Assembly (NCBI GenBank): GCA_029252325.1
Contig: JAQXBQ010000209.1
Span: forward strand, 1-41,692
Length of the DNA stretch: 41,692 bases
From: Akkermansiaceae bacterium
GTDB taxonomy: Bacteria; Verrucomicrobiota; Verrucomicrobiia; Verrucomicrobiales; Akkermansiaceae
Direction: 5' to 3'
Below are positions 33,968-41,692 of the stretch, piece after piece. Each line of letters opens with the position of its first letter. The first letter of the stretch is position 1. Under the pieces are notes generated by a model. That model had not been told where the DNA came from. It ran no database searches and saw nothing but the letters and a program-made list of their open reading frames with translations. Made by a program: the position numbers and the translations under genes.

Positions 33968-34801
33968 ATGAGCAGCCACTCCAATAGCATCATTCAGGCA
34001 TCAGGCATCAGCCTGAGCATGGGTGGCACCCAGCTGCTTGCGAATGCATCGCTATCGGTCAACATGGGTGAACGTCTCGCCATCGTCGGATCTAATGGCG
34101 CAGGAAAAACCACCTTAATCCGATGCTTACTTGGCTTAGCAGATCCAGATAGTGGCAGCATCGAGCTCAACGGCCACCCCCTCTCCGAAACCAGCCGCAC
34201 AGAACTAGCTCAGCAAATCGCCTACGTGCCTCAGCAGCTCGCTGAGCGAATCTCATTCACCGCGACCGAGTTCATCAACATGAGCCGCTATGCGCACACT
34301 GGTGGTGCCAGCATGAATCAATTTGACCATCAAGGTACGGAGGCTGTAGAGGAGGCAATCGAGCAAACCAACATCAGCCACCTGAGGCACCAAAGCCTCT
34401 CTACCATGAGTGGCGGCGAGCGACAAAGAGTCAATATTGCAGCCGCCCTAGCCCAGAAAACACCTATTCTCATTCTTGATGAGCCCACCGCCCACCTCGA
34501 CCCGAAGCAACGTGGCCTTATACATAAACTACTGGCTAACATCACCAAGAATCGAGAAATCACTTTGGTGGTAATCACCCATGACCTCAACTGGGCCTCC
34601 TCCGATTTTGACCGGATCATTGGTATCAGAGACGGCCATATTGAGATCGATGCCAGAGCAGATACATTCATGAAGAAAGAGGTCCTTATGAAGGTTTTCG
34701 ATACTGAGTTATTACTGCACCCGCATCCCGACTCTGGACGGGCCATGATACTCCCCCACTCATCCTGCAGCTCACCTTCAACCTCCTCGCCCAAGTCATG
34801 A
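33968..34801 (+). CDS. btuD: cobalamin-type ABC importer ATPase, BtuD/FecE-like
   Basis: The 277-residue ATPase has Walker A GSNGAGKT (41-48), Q-loop YVPQQLAERISFTATEF, signature MSGGERQR (147-154), Walker B ILILDEP (167-173) and H-loop ITHDLNW. These are features of the iron/B12 importer class. It starts six bases after btuF and overlaps the permease gene by four bases. The C-terminus ends in a Ser/Pro-rich tail that is probably a by-product of the overlap. Confidence 0.9.
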   Translation: MSSHSNSIIQASGISLSMGGTQLLANASLSVNMGERLAIVGSNGAGKTTLIRCLLGLADPDSGSIELNGHPLSETSRTELAQQIAYVPQQLAERISFTATEFINMSRYAHTGGASMNQFDHQGTEAVEEAIEQTNISHLRHQSLSTMSGGERQRVNIAAALAQKTPILILDEPTAHLDPKQRGLIHKLLANITKNREITLVVITHDLNWASSDFDRIIGIRDGHIEIDARADTFMKKEVLMKVFDTELLLHPHPDSGRAMILPHSSCSSPSTSSPKS

Positions 34802-35796
34802 CAGACCGAGCCAAGTCCAAAGTATTGGTCACCATGGTTGGGTTCACTCTCTTGTGTATACTCACAACACCTTGGCTCGGCCAACAGCTCACCAGCTGGG
34901 ATGTTCTCTTTAGCCCCAAGGCTGATAAGGTCGACGCCATCATTTTCTGGCAAATCCGTGTGCCCCGTGTCGTGCTCGCGCTGCTCGCCGGTGCCGGCCT
35001 CTCACTCGGCGGCGTGGTCTTCCAGGCTTTATTCCGCAACCCACTGGCCACCCCCTTCACCTTGGGCGTAGCAAGCGGAGCATCCCTTGGTGTTACTATC
35101 GCTATGGTGACTGGTATTCACTTCACCCTTGTGGGTCTCTCCGCCACCTCCTTAGCTTCCCTGCTGGGCGCAATCCTCTCCATCGCTCTCGTTTATGGAG
35201 TTGCCCGCGCCTCGGGAAAGACTTCTCCGAGCACCATGCTGCTGGGAGGCGTTGCCATCAGCTTTTTCTTTTCGAGCCTTATATTGTTACTTCAGTATCT
35301 CAGTGACGCAGGCAGCTCATTTCGTATCCTGCACTGGCTAATGGGCGACCTCAGCCGAGCAAGCATGGACTCGGTGCTTCAGCTTGCGCCTTTTGTCATC
35401 AGCGGCATTGTGATTGTCTCTATTTTTCACAAAGAACTCAACTTACTATCCATCACAGATGACATTGCTGCCAGTCGCGGGGTAGATGTTCACCGCACAC
35501 AGAAGCTTCTCTTTTTTGCAGTCTCACTGATGGTCGCCGGTATTATTACTGTTTGTGGCCCGATTGGCTTTGTCGGCATCATGGCTCCCCATATCTGTCG
35601 AATATTGATTGGTGCAAACCATCGCTTTCTCATTCCGGCATCCATTCTCTTTGGTGCCAGCTTCCTAACACTCTGCGATACCCTTGCGCGTAACATCACT
35701 TCGACTGCAGAAGTGCCCGTGGGTATTGTCACTGCAATCCTCGGGGGGCCCTTTTTCCTGTGGCTTTTATTCAGCAAAAAAAATTCACCTGTTTAG
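34798..35796 (+). CDS. btuC: cobalamin-type ABC importer permease, BtuC/FecCD family
   Basis: The 332-residue protein has about ten membrane helices and the family signatures FWQIRVPRVVLALLAGAGLS and LGGVVFQALFRNPLATPFTLG near the N-terminus, DDIAASRGVDV as the coupling helix, and the C-terminal TICGPIGFVGIMAPHICR-type segment. It forms the BtuC dimer with BtuD. Its start overlaps the ATPase stop (ATGA). Confidence 0.92.
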   Translation: MTDRAKSKVLVTMVGFTLLCILTTPWLGQQLTSWDVLFSPKADKVDAIIFWQIRVPRVVLALLAGAGLSLGGVVFQALFRNPLATPFTLGVASGASLGVTIAMVTGIHFTLVGLSATSLASLLGAILSIALVYGVARASGKTSPSTMLLGGVAISFFFSSLILLLQYLSDAGSSFRILHWLMGDLSRASMDSVLQLAPFVISGIVIVSIFHKELNLLSITDDIAASRGVDVHRTQKLLFFAVSLMVAGIITVCGPIGFVGIMAPHICRILIGANHRFLIPASILFGASFLTLCDTLARNITSTAEVPVGIVTAILGGPFFLWLLFSKKNSPV

Positions 35797-35816
35797 CCGA
35801 AAACCATATCTCATTC

Positions 35817-36311
35817 ATGGCCCAAAAAAAATTCAGTGTTCTCTTCGTCTGCCTCGGTAACATCTGCCGCTCACCCGCTGCTGAGAACATTTTCCGGCAT
35901 CAGGTAAAAGAAGCAAACCTTGATAATTTCATCCATATCGATTCAGCCGGCACCCATGACTATCACCCAGGTAAGTCACCTGATAGCCGCATGAGTAAGA
36001 CGCTAAACGATCGCGCCATACCTAGTAACGGGGCCGCTAGGCAATTCAAAAAAAGCGACTACTCCAAGTTTGATCTGATTGTTACTATGGATAACGAGAA
36101 CCACGCTGGAGTAAGATCATTAGCCAGCACTAACGCAGATACTGAGAAGGTTATCATGTTCACCCACTTCTGTGAGCATCCCGATCACCAAATAGCCGAG
36201 GTTCCTGATCCCTACTACGGTGAGGACGATGGCTTTGAACTTGTTGCAAACATACTAGAAGACGGCTGTCAGCAGCTGCTTGATCATCTCCGCAAACAAC
36301 TTGATCACTGA
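35817..36311 (+). CDS. low-molecular-weight protein tyrosine phosphatase
   Basis: From the ATG at 35817 the protein is 164 residues; an in-frame upstream ATG inside btuC (35760) would add 19 residues that precede the conserved fold. The phosphate loop CLGNICRS (Cys12, Arg18) and the general-acid VPDPYYG loop are intact, so it should be active. Family members dephosphorylate tyrosine or arginine residues. It starts 20 bases after btuC and may be co-transcribed with the B12 genes, an unusual partner. Confidence 0.92.
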   Translation: MAQKKFSVLFVCLGNICRSPAAENIFRHQVKEANLDNFIHIDSAGTHDYHPGKSPDSRMSKTLNDRAIPSNGAARQFKKSDYSKFDLIVTMDNENHAGVRSLASTNADTEKVIMFTHFCEHPDHQIAEVPDPYYGEDDGFELVANILEDGCQQLLDHLRKQLDH

Positions 36312-36319
36312 GCGATCAA
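36301..36319. repeat. palindrome covering two convergent stop codons
   Basis: TTGATCACTGAGCGATCAA is symmetrical at eight of nine base pairs around a central G, and includes the phosphatase TGA (36309-36311) and, on the other strand, the transpeptidase TGA (36316-36318). There is no U-run, but it is the only structure separating the convergent genes and could end transcripts from both sides. Confidence 0.5.
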
Positions 36320-36762
36320 TAAGCGATCACCAGGGGCACTCCAACATCAATGCGGTCATAAAGATCGATAACATCTGTATTAGCCATGCGGATACAACCA
36401 CAGCTAGCCGGCTCGCCCAGCATCGCTTCTTGGTTGGTTCCATGAATATAAATATAGCGATCCATGCTATTGGCATTTTCCGCATCTAACCCATGCAAAC
36501 GAAGAATACGCGATAAGATCATATCATCATTATTTATGCTTCCGTCCCATATTCCAACTGGCTTACGAGATTTGAAAATTGTTCTTAATGGCTCGCCTCC
36601 CCCAATTTTTTCGCTCACTTCAAAACGCCCTGTTGGTGTGCAGTAACTACCTTCGTCAAAACCAATTCCATTCGCTGAAGTTGAGATGATATACTCCGCA
36701 TCCAATGTCTCTCCCTCTAAGACACGCAACTTCTGTTCACCGATAGATATGTAGATGTGCAT
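36316..36762 (-). CDS. L,D-transpeptidase (YkuD fold) without signal peptide
   Basis: The 148-residue protein is almost only the YkuD domain. The catalytic motif is HGTN (107-110) with SCGCIRM (120-126; catalytic Cys123), and the substrate-side TPTGRF (42-47) is present. Such enzymes cross-link peptidoglycan or attach proteins to it. No hydrophobic signal precedes it at this start, so it either stays in the cytoplasm, is exported another way, or has another role. It starts three bases after the ketoacyl-synthase-like gene. Confidence 0.85.
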   Translation of the reverse strand: MHIYISIGEQKLRVLEGETLDAEYIISTSANGIGFDEGSYCTPTGRFEVSEKIGGGEPLRTIFKSRKPVGIWDGSINNDDMILSRILRLHGLDAENANSMDRYIYIHGTNQEAMLGEPASCGCIRMANTDVIDLYDRIDVGVPLVIAY

Positions 36763-36765
36763 TGT

Positions 36766-37941
36766 CTATACTGATGGTGAGCGCAGCGAAACAATCGAGT
36801 TATGACCGCCCATGCCCACTGCTATTTTCAAAACTGTCGCGCCTTGCTTTGATAGAGGGCTGGCTTCGAGCGTAAACGGCGGCCCCGGGCAGCTAATACC
36901 AGTAAGATTGGGCGGCAGCTCTCGGTCTCGCAAATAACTTGTCAAAATCGCGCAATCTAAAACCCCGTTAGCACCTACAGAGTGCCCTGTATAAGGCTTG
37001 AGAGGGTGCAGAGAAATAGTCTGATCACCAGGAAGAACAGCCTTCAATGCGGCCAACTCAGCCTTCGCATGCAAGAGCGTTCCGCTTGCGTGCGGGCAAA
37101 TAGCCGCAATGGCCGGCTCAGCACTCAACTCGGCAAGTGCCTGCTCGAGACAATCCCGCAGGCCAGAGCCGTCACTGGGCATACCTATAGGTGAATCAGC
37201 GTCTGAATTACACCAATAGCCCGTCATTTGGGGCTGTGACTTGAGCCTCTCTGCGGTTTGATCAGTTACAGCCTCCAATACCAGCGCTGCACCAGCCTCT
37301 GCGGGAAATAGGCCGCTCGTATCCGATGAGTATGGATCATTCAGCACACTCGATGCCAGCACCCCGGTATCAGCATACGCTTGTAAAACCTCTGGTATGA
37401 GTGGCAGCTCAACGCCAATGACAATGGCTCGCTTTACCATACCCTGTTGAATCATCATCGACGCCATGCCCATGGCATCCAGACTAGCAGCGCATCCACT
37501 CGAGACAACTTGCCACGGCCCACGTATACCCAACTCGATACTGACCACTGATGCCAGCTCCCCGTGCATAGAATTACTTGCAGCCATTAGCTTGAATGGT
37601 CGCCTTAACGGCCATTCAGATACCCAACCTGCGGCATTTCCGCGGCTACTCCCAACAATCACCGCTGCATCTGTTAGGTCTTGACGACTCAAGCCTGCAT
37701 CAGCCACTGCCTGCTTAGCTACATGAAGTGAGAGCATTGAGGTTGGCGCCCACTTACGAGATAACATGATCTTTCGATCCTTGATCCACGCCGCACTGAC
37801 ACCAGCATAAGGTGAATCTTCACCGAGAAGTTCTGCCAGTGGCTGCAGGGCATGCTCCCCTGCCGAAATTTTTTGCCGATGTGCTTGAACCCCATCACCT
37901 AGACCACTGGCTAGGCCGATACCCGTGATCGCTACATTCAT
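36766..37941 (-). CDS. ketoacyl-ACP-synthase-like thiolase-fold protein
   Basis: The 391-residue protein has the KAS I/II fold with the catalytic residues kept: Cys150 in VSSGCAASLDAMGMA, His284 in ICPHASGTLLHAKAE and His320 in KPYTGHSVGANG (Lys315). It is clearly more divergent than the true FabF at 1581-2828. It lies 66 bases downstream of bioB on the same strand and three bases upstream of the transpeptidase gene. It may make a special acyl chain (for example a pimelate precursor, a polyene or a lipid), but no acyl carrier protein is seen nearby. Confidence 0.85.
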   Translation of the reverse strand: MNVAITGIGLASGLGDGVQAHRQKISAGEHALQPLAELLGEDSPYAGVSAAWIKDRKIMLSRKWAPTSMLSLHVAKQAVADAGLSRQDLTDAAVIVGSSRGNAAGWVSEWPLRRPFKLMAASNSMHGELASVVSIELGIRGPWQVVSSGCAASLDAMGMASMMIQQGMVKRAIVIGVELPLIPEVLQAYADTGVLASSVLNDPYSSDTSGLFPAEAGAALVLEAVTDQTAERLKSQPQMTGYWCNSDADSPIGMPSDGSGLRDCLEQALAELSAEPAIAAICPHASGTLLHAKAELAALKAVLPGDQTISLHPLKPYTGHSVGANGVLDCAILTSYLRDRELPPNLTGISCPGPPFTLEASPLSKQGATVLKIAVGMGGHNSIVSLRSPSV

Positions 37942-38007
37942 GATTTTACAGAAAGGTCGCTACAGATCCCTGGAGATCATTGTGCTGGCTGGCACACGAC
38001 CTTGACC

Positions 38008-39003
38008 TTACTTGCAGCAAGGTGAGAGTTCTTTATCACATTCACTTCCAGGTGCCTCCATTGCTGGGTTCGGCTTGAGCGGGTTAATACCCAGCTTCTC
38101 AATGAGCTTCAAATCCTTTTGGATCGCAGGGTTTACCGTGGTCAGAAGCTTCTCCCCATAAAAAATCGAGTTGGCACCTGCGTAGAAACACATCGTCTGA
38201 CCTTCTTCTGTCATATTGCTGCGGCCAGCAGAAAGCCTCACCTTCGCGTTCGGGCAGGCAATACGAGTAACCGCGATCATACGTACTACATCAAAAATAT
38301 CCACTGAGCTTGATTCCGCCAATGGAGTCCCCGGCATAGGCATCAGTGAGTTGATGGGCACACTTTCGGGCTGCGGGTTGAACTCAGAAATAACCTCGAT
38401 CATTTTCAGACGATCATCGGGAGTTTCACCAAGGCCAAGAATACCACCACAACAAACACTCATACCAGCATCCTGTGCATGGCGGATTGTGTTAAGCCGA
38501 TCATCATAAGTATGGCTGGTGACAATGTTCGGGTAATGCTCACGTGAAGTATCTAAATTATGATTATATGCAGTCACTCCTGCTTCCTTGAGTTGCTTGG
38601 CCTCCTCGGCACCGAGCTCACCGAGCGTGGTGCATACTTCCATGCCTAAGCCTGCGACGTTGCGAACAATCTCTAACACATCATCAAATTGCTTCGTGCC
38701 TTTACGCACACCTTTCCATGCCGCGCCCATACAGAAACGAGTCGATCCATTATCACGCGCAGCAGTTGCACTCTCCATTACTGCGTCCAAGCCCATTAGC
38801 GGCTCACGCTCGATTTCAGTGTTGTAACGTGCAGACTGTGAGCAATACGAACAGTCCTCAGAACACCCGCCAGTCTTGATAGAAAGCAAAGTGCAGAGCT
38901 GAATTTCTTTTTCAGGCCAATGAGAAACATGCACTTCATGGGCTTTATGAATCAGTTCAAAAAACGGAAGTTCGTAGATTTCTTTGAGTTGTTCGAATTT
39001 CAT
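38008..39003 (-). CDS. bioB: biotin synthase
   Basis: From the ATG at 39003 the protein is 331 residues; the longer frame to 39180 adds 59 residues unlike the family. The radical SAM motif is CSEDCSYC (Cys47, Cys51, Cys54), and AYNHNLDTS, VCCGGILGLGE and VRLSAGRSNM are BioB hallmarks, including the Arg ligand of the [2Fe-2S] cluster. BioB inserts sulfur into dethiobiotin. It carries a Cys-rich C-terminal end (CDKELSPCCK). No other bio gene lies in the window. Confidence 0.95.
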   Translation of the reverse strand: MKFEQLKEIYELPFFELIHKAHEVHVSHWPEKEIQLCTLLSIKTGGCSEDCSYCSQSARYNTEIEREPLMGLDAVMESATAARDNGSTRFCMGAAWKGVRKGTKQFDDVLEIVRNVAGLGMEVCTTLGELGAEEAKQLKEAGVTAYNHNLDTSREHYPNIVTSHTYDDRLNTIRHAQDAGMSVCCGGILGLGETPDDRLKMIEVISEFNPQPESVPINSLMPMPGTPLAESSSVDIFDVVRMIAVTRIACPNAKVRLSAGRSNMTEEGQTMCFYAGANSIFYGEKLLTTVNPAIQKDLKLIEKLGINPLKPNPAMEAPGSECDKELSPCCK

Positions 39004-39064
39004 GGATTTGTGGTAATAAAATTTAGCTAGAAAGGAAAGGATTGTTGTCGGTGAAATAAAGATA

Positions 39065-39793
39065 TTATCGAACCCATTTACCAGAGACCGAGGGCATTTC
39101 CCCAAGTCCCACCGGCTCATAGTCAGTTTTGCCACGTGCCCCCAGCATTGGCTGGCCTGTAGCTTGCCTCCAGTATGCACTCATACTTTCCCCCGTATGG
39201 CATCCCCAGCTCTGACATTGAGCATTGCTGGCAAAAATTCTGCGGCTAATACGCCCCAGGTCTTTTTCATGCACCCATGCCTTACTGGCGGCCATAATGA
39301 TGGCACTATAATCGAGCAAGAAACAGTGTTTGTTGGAGTGCCCGAAGAAATCAAAGGTCACCACAGAGCCTGATTGATGCTTATTGATGGCGCTAATTGC
39401 GCCATTACCACTACTAATCCACACCAGCTTGACCCCTCGCTTTGCAGCCTGCTGGGTAATCCACTTCGTGTAAGGCTTACCATCTTCACGCCCGCGAGCA
39501 GCGTAGCCTGGGCGGTAAACAATCCAGCTCACTTTGGCATTCTCCCCGTATGCACGCCTAATTTCATCGATTCGTATCGTTGATGCTCGTATGAAGTTTG
39601 CCCACCAGCGATCGTGCTGGTCTCGCTCCACCCTGAGGTCTTCCCACTTCCTAAGTGCTGGCCCGCCACACAATATAACATGGCGCTGAGATACCTGCAC
39701 CTGACTGGCAGGCAAAGCTGCAGATGCCTGTGGAGCTAATTCAAAAGCCCCAGAGCAAACCAAAAACAGAAGGCTAAACCACAAACCACGCAT
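39065..39793 (-). CDS. secreted protein with caspase/CHAT-like His and Cys motifs
   Basis: The 242-residue protein has a signal peptide (hydrophobic 4-17, ASA-A near 23-26). I do not recognise a named family. Residues 146-160 read TFDFFGHSNKHCFLL and residues 193-203 CQSWGCHTGES, recalling the catalytic GH and strand-end Cys of clan CD (caspase, CHAT, gingipain) peptidases. Between them lies a helix. If so, His152 and Cys198 (or Cys193) would be the dyad. The gene sits 61 bases upstream of bioB on the same strand. Confidence 0.7.
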   Translation of the reverse strand: MRGLWFSLLFLVCSGAFELAPQASAALPASQVQVSQRHVILCGGPALRKWEDLRVERDQHDRWWANFIRASTIRIDEIRRAYGENAKVSWIVYRPGYAARGREDGKPYTKWITQQAAKRGVKLVWISSGNGAISAINKHQSGSVVTFDFFGHSNKHCFLLDYSAIIMAASKAWVHEKDLGRISRRIFASNAQCQSWGCHTGESMSAYWRQATGQPMLGARGKTDYEPVGLGEMPSVSGKWVR

Positions 39794-39937
39794 CAGTTGT
39801 TCACGCTAGGCATCGTCTCAAATGATGTCTAGGACAAAGTCCAAAGGGGCATCGCAAGCTCGCCACCGCAACGACGCCCTCCCAAGATCATTCCCAAGCT
39901 CATTCCTGAGTCACCTCGGCGTCATTATACTTGCTGA

Positions 39938-41692
39938 TTAGACTCGCCTCTTTCGCCATGCAGTCATTGCCTCGATCACCATCCACGCCTCTAGCAATAG
40001 AGCCGATGATCCGATCCCGACCAGCAACCATCTCTCCTGATCGATCCAACTTTGGGTAGATCCAATCGCTTGGCCAAAAATTTGATACCCCATCGCCCAT
40101 GCGGGCAAAACCAGCATGAAAAAAGCAGGCAAGAGAATAAACCACACCGGCATTCGCTGCCGATGCATCCAAAAGATAATCACCAGAAAAGCCAAGCCTC
40201 CTAGCAACTGATTGATCGCTCCAAATAAAGGCCACAAGATCAGCCCACCCGTGCCGGGTGCTTGTCCCTCAGCTGATGGCAGTGAAGCCATCCACCACGC
40301 AATTGCTACCGCAAACAAAGTCGCCCCATGCTTATTGACTAACCATGTCAATGGATTTGCACTGAGCAAAATTGGCCGTGGTAGATCCGACAGCTTATTA
40401 TCAGCATCGTTTTTTGTCGGTCTTATCAAACATGATGCCAACTCTTGAACTACATAGCGCTGCAACCTACAGGCAGTATCAAGAGTAGTTGCGGCAAAAG
40501 ATGCTACAAAAACACCCATCAATGCAGTGGAGAAAGCGGCTGAAATACCGAGAGCCTTGAGGAAATTAGCGGCGCCATCAACAAAGGCTCCAACCTTCGC
40601 TCCCAAACCGCTCATCGTCGCCCAGCCTTCATAACGAGTATTCCAAGCATCCACCCCAAGCAGGGTTCCACCCGAGCCGTCGGAGACCCCGAGCCCAAGC
40701 CCCGCGACACAAGCCAGAATAACCAATACCGCCAAAAACCCCTCGGTTAGCATCGAACCATATCCAACAAAGCGGGCATCCGTCTCGCTGCGAAGCTGCT
40801 TAGATGAAGTGCCCGATGAGACAAGGCAATGAAAACCAGAAACAGCACCACAGGCAATGGTGATGAAGAGAAAAGGAAAAATCAAAGGTAGATCCTTGAG
40901 CTTGATCGATGATTCTACCATGGGCGCTGCTATCTCCAGCGCCGGCCTCACCCCGTCAACAGGCGCTCCATTAAATAGCCCTGCAAAAACAAGACCCACC
41001 ACGATAAGCCCCAAAGCACTGAGCAACTGCAGTGAATTGATATAATCACGAGGTTGCAGTAAAGACCACACCGGCAACACCGAAGCAATATATGAATAGA
41101 TCAAGAGCACGCTCACCCATTCCATCAAGGCGAGACTTTTTAGATACTCGTTCATCTGACCTAACCAACCAACATCACCGAAGAGCACAGATAAATACAT
41201 CAACGCCAAGGCACCAAAGGAAGCTATCATGATATTTCCTCCCTTGCGGTGAATGAATAGGCCGATCAAAACCGCAAGTGGTATTTGTATCAAACAAGGT
41301 GCAATTGACTGTGGGTATGTTTTAAAGACAGAGGCAATCACCAGACCAAAAATGGCTAAGACGATAGTCAGTGCCATGAACAGAATTAACAAAAAAAGAA
41401 TCCTTACCCTGGGTGAAATGACACGACCAGCAATGTCACCAACCGTCTGCCCTTTGTTACGCATTGATACTACCAAAGCACCAAAATCATGCACCGCACC
41501 GACAAAAACAGACCCAATAAGCACCCACAATAAAGCAGGCAACCATCCCCAAATCACAGCTAAGGCGGGCCCGACAATCGGCCCTGTGCCTGCAATTGAG
41601 GTGAAGTGATGACCAAAAACCACCCCTTTAGAAGTAGGCACAAAGTCATTCCCATCCTCGAGTTCGACCGCAGGTACTACCGCCTTTGCACT
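39938..41692 (-). CDS. cstA: carbon starvation protein A (CstA), 5' end outside the window
   Basis: The open frame ends at 39938 and runs past the right edge, giving at least 584 residues; a GTG at 41641 is an internal valine because EDGNDFVPTSK continues upstream in frame. CstA hallmarks are VVFGHHFTSIAGTGPIVGPA, WVLIGSVFVGAVHDFGALV and the later FHCLVSSGTSSKQL. CstA-family proteins import peptides or pyruvate in nutrient-limited cells and have about 16 to 18 membrane helices. The C-terminus ends in a basic sequence (MTAWRKRRV). The 144 bases upstream of the next gene (39794-39937) show no other feature. Confidence 0.93.
   Translation of the reverse strand, partial: SAKAVVPAVELEDGNDFVPTSKGVVFGHHFTSIAGTGPIVGPALAVIWGWLPALLWVLIGSVFVGAVHDFGALVVSMRNKGQTVGDIAGRVISPRVRILFLLILFMALTIVLAIFGLVIASVFKTYPQSIAPCLIQIPLAVLIGLFIHRKGGNIMIASFGALALMYLSVLFGDVGWLGQMNEYLKSLALMEWVSVLLIYSYIASVLPVWSLLQPRDYINSLQLLSALGLIVVGLVFAGLFNGAPVDGVRPALEIAAPMVESSIKLKDLPLIFPFLFITIACGAVSGFHCLVSSGTSSKQLRSETDARFVGYGSMLTEGFLAVLVILACVAGLGLGVSDGSGGTLLGVDAWNTRYEGWATMSGLGAKVGAFVDGAANFLKALGISAAFSTALMGVFVASFAATTLDTACRLQRYVVQELASCLIRPTKNDADNKLSDLPRPILLSANPLTWLVNKHGATLFAVAIAWWMASLPSAEGQAPGTGGLILWPLFGAINQLLGGLAFLVIIFWMHRQRMPVWFILLPAFFMLVLPAWAMGYQIFGQAIGSTQSWIDQERWLLVGIGSSALLLEAWMVIEAMTAWRKRRV

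Noticed and set aside
39004-39180. 59-residue N-terminal extension of bioB
   Set aside because: The extension overlaps the coding sequence of the upstream gene at 39065-39793 and does not match BioB, whose fold starts near the ATG at 39003.
1-41692. Insertion sequences, prophage, CRISPR arrays, tRNA and rRNA
   Set aside because: I found no transposase or integrase frame, no regularly spaced repeats and no tRNA-like or rRNA segments in the intergenic regions, which are mostly short. A tRNAscan-SE and Infernal run would be decisive.

Overview
The window is a stretch of bacterial chromosome with about 42 protein genes and no rRNA, tRNA, CRISPR array or insertion sequence that I can see. Several features suggest a marine Verrucomicrobiota-like (PVC group) bacterium: a planctomycete-type cytochrome c domain joined to a DUF2231-like membrane domain and leucine-rich repeats, an FeS-BCP-type cryptochrome/photolyase relative, a secreted glutaminyl cyclase-like M28 enzyme, weak Shine-Dalgarno sites and frequent GTG/TTG starts. 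This placement is an inference from gene content. Both ends cut through genes: an unidentified C-terminus at the left and cstA at the right.

Layout. 1-9.5 kb: a glutaminyl-cyclase-like enzyme, fabF with a coupled hotdog thioesterase, a compact ExbB-ExbD-TonB-like-zinc-ribbon operon, an SLC13/RCK_C transporter, a Sel1-repeat protein with a worn GIY-YIG-like N-terminus, and a DUF21/CNNM protein. 9.7-14.4 kb: thiH-thiS (no thiG nearby), sanA-like and diacylglycerol-kinase-like genes, and an M20 dipeptidase. 14.4-19.4 kb: the uncharacterised radical SAM pair TIGR03916/TIGR03915, divergent from a TetR-fold protein, an ABC1/UbiB kinase and an SDR that lacks the catalytic tyrosine. 19.4-24 kb: a SOUL haem protein, a cryptochrome/photolyase-like protein and a CIA30 protein in one operon, then purH.

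24-30.7 kb: a manganese-type ABC importer (binding protein, ATPase, two permeases). One permease carries a fused DtxR/MntR-like domain, and palindromic operator candidates lie in the intergenic regions. A divergent membrane cytochrome c/LRR protein and a DksA-like protein follow. 30.7-36.3 kb: a cobalamin riboswitch controls btuB, followed by btuF, btuD and btuC, with a low-molecular-weight tyrosine phosphatase at the end. 36.3-41.7 kb: bioB, a ketoacyl-synthase-like protein and a leaderless L,D-transpeptidase on the minus strand, a secreted protein with caspase/CHAT-like His and Cys motifs, and cstA.

How the genes fit together. The best-supported system is riboswitch-controlled B12 uptake: BtuB crosses the outer membrane, possibly energised by the ExbBD/TonB-like set near 4 kb, and BtuFCD crosses the inner membrane. 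ThiH and BioB are both radical SAM cofactor enzymes. The most open systems are the radical SAM pair, the SOUL-cryptochrome-CIA30 operon, the TetR-fold/ABC1 kinase pair (which recalls mitochondrial COQ9/COQ8) and the permease-regulator fusion.
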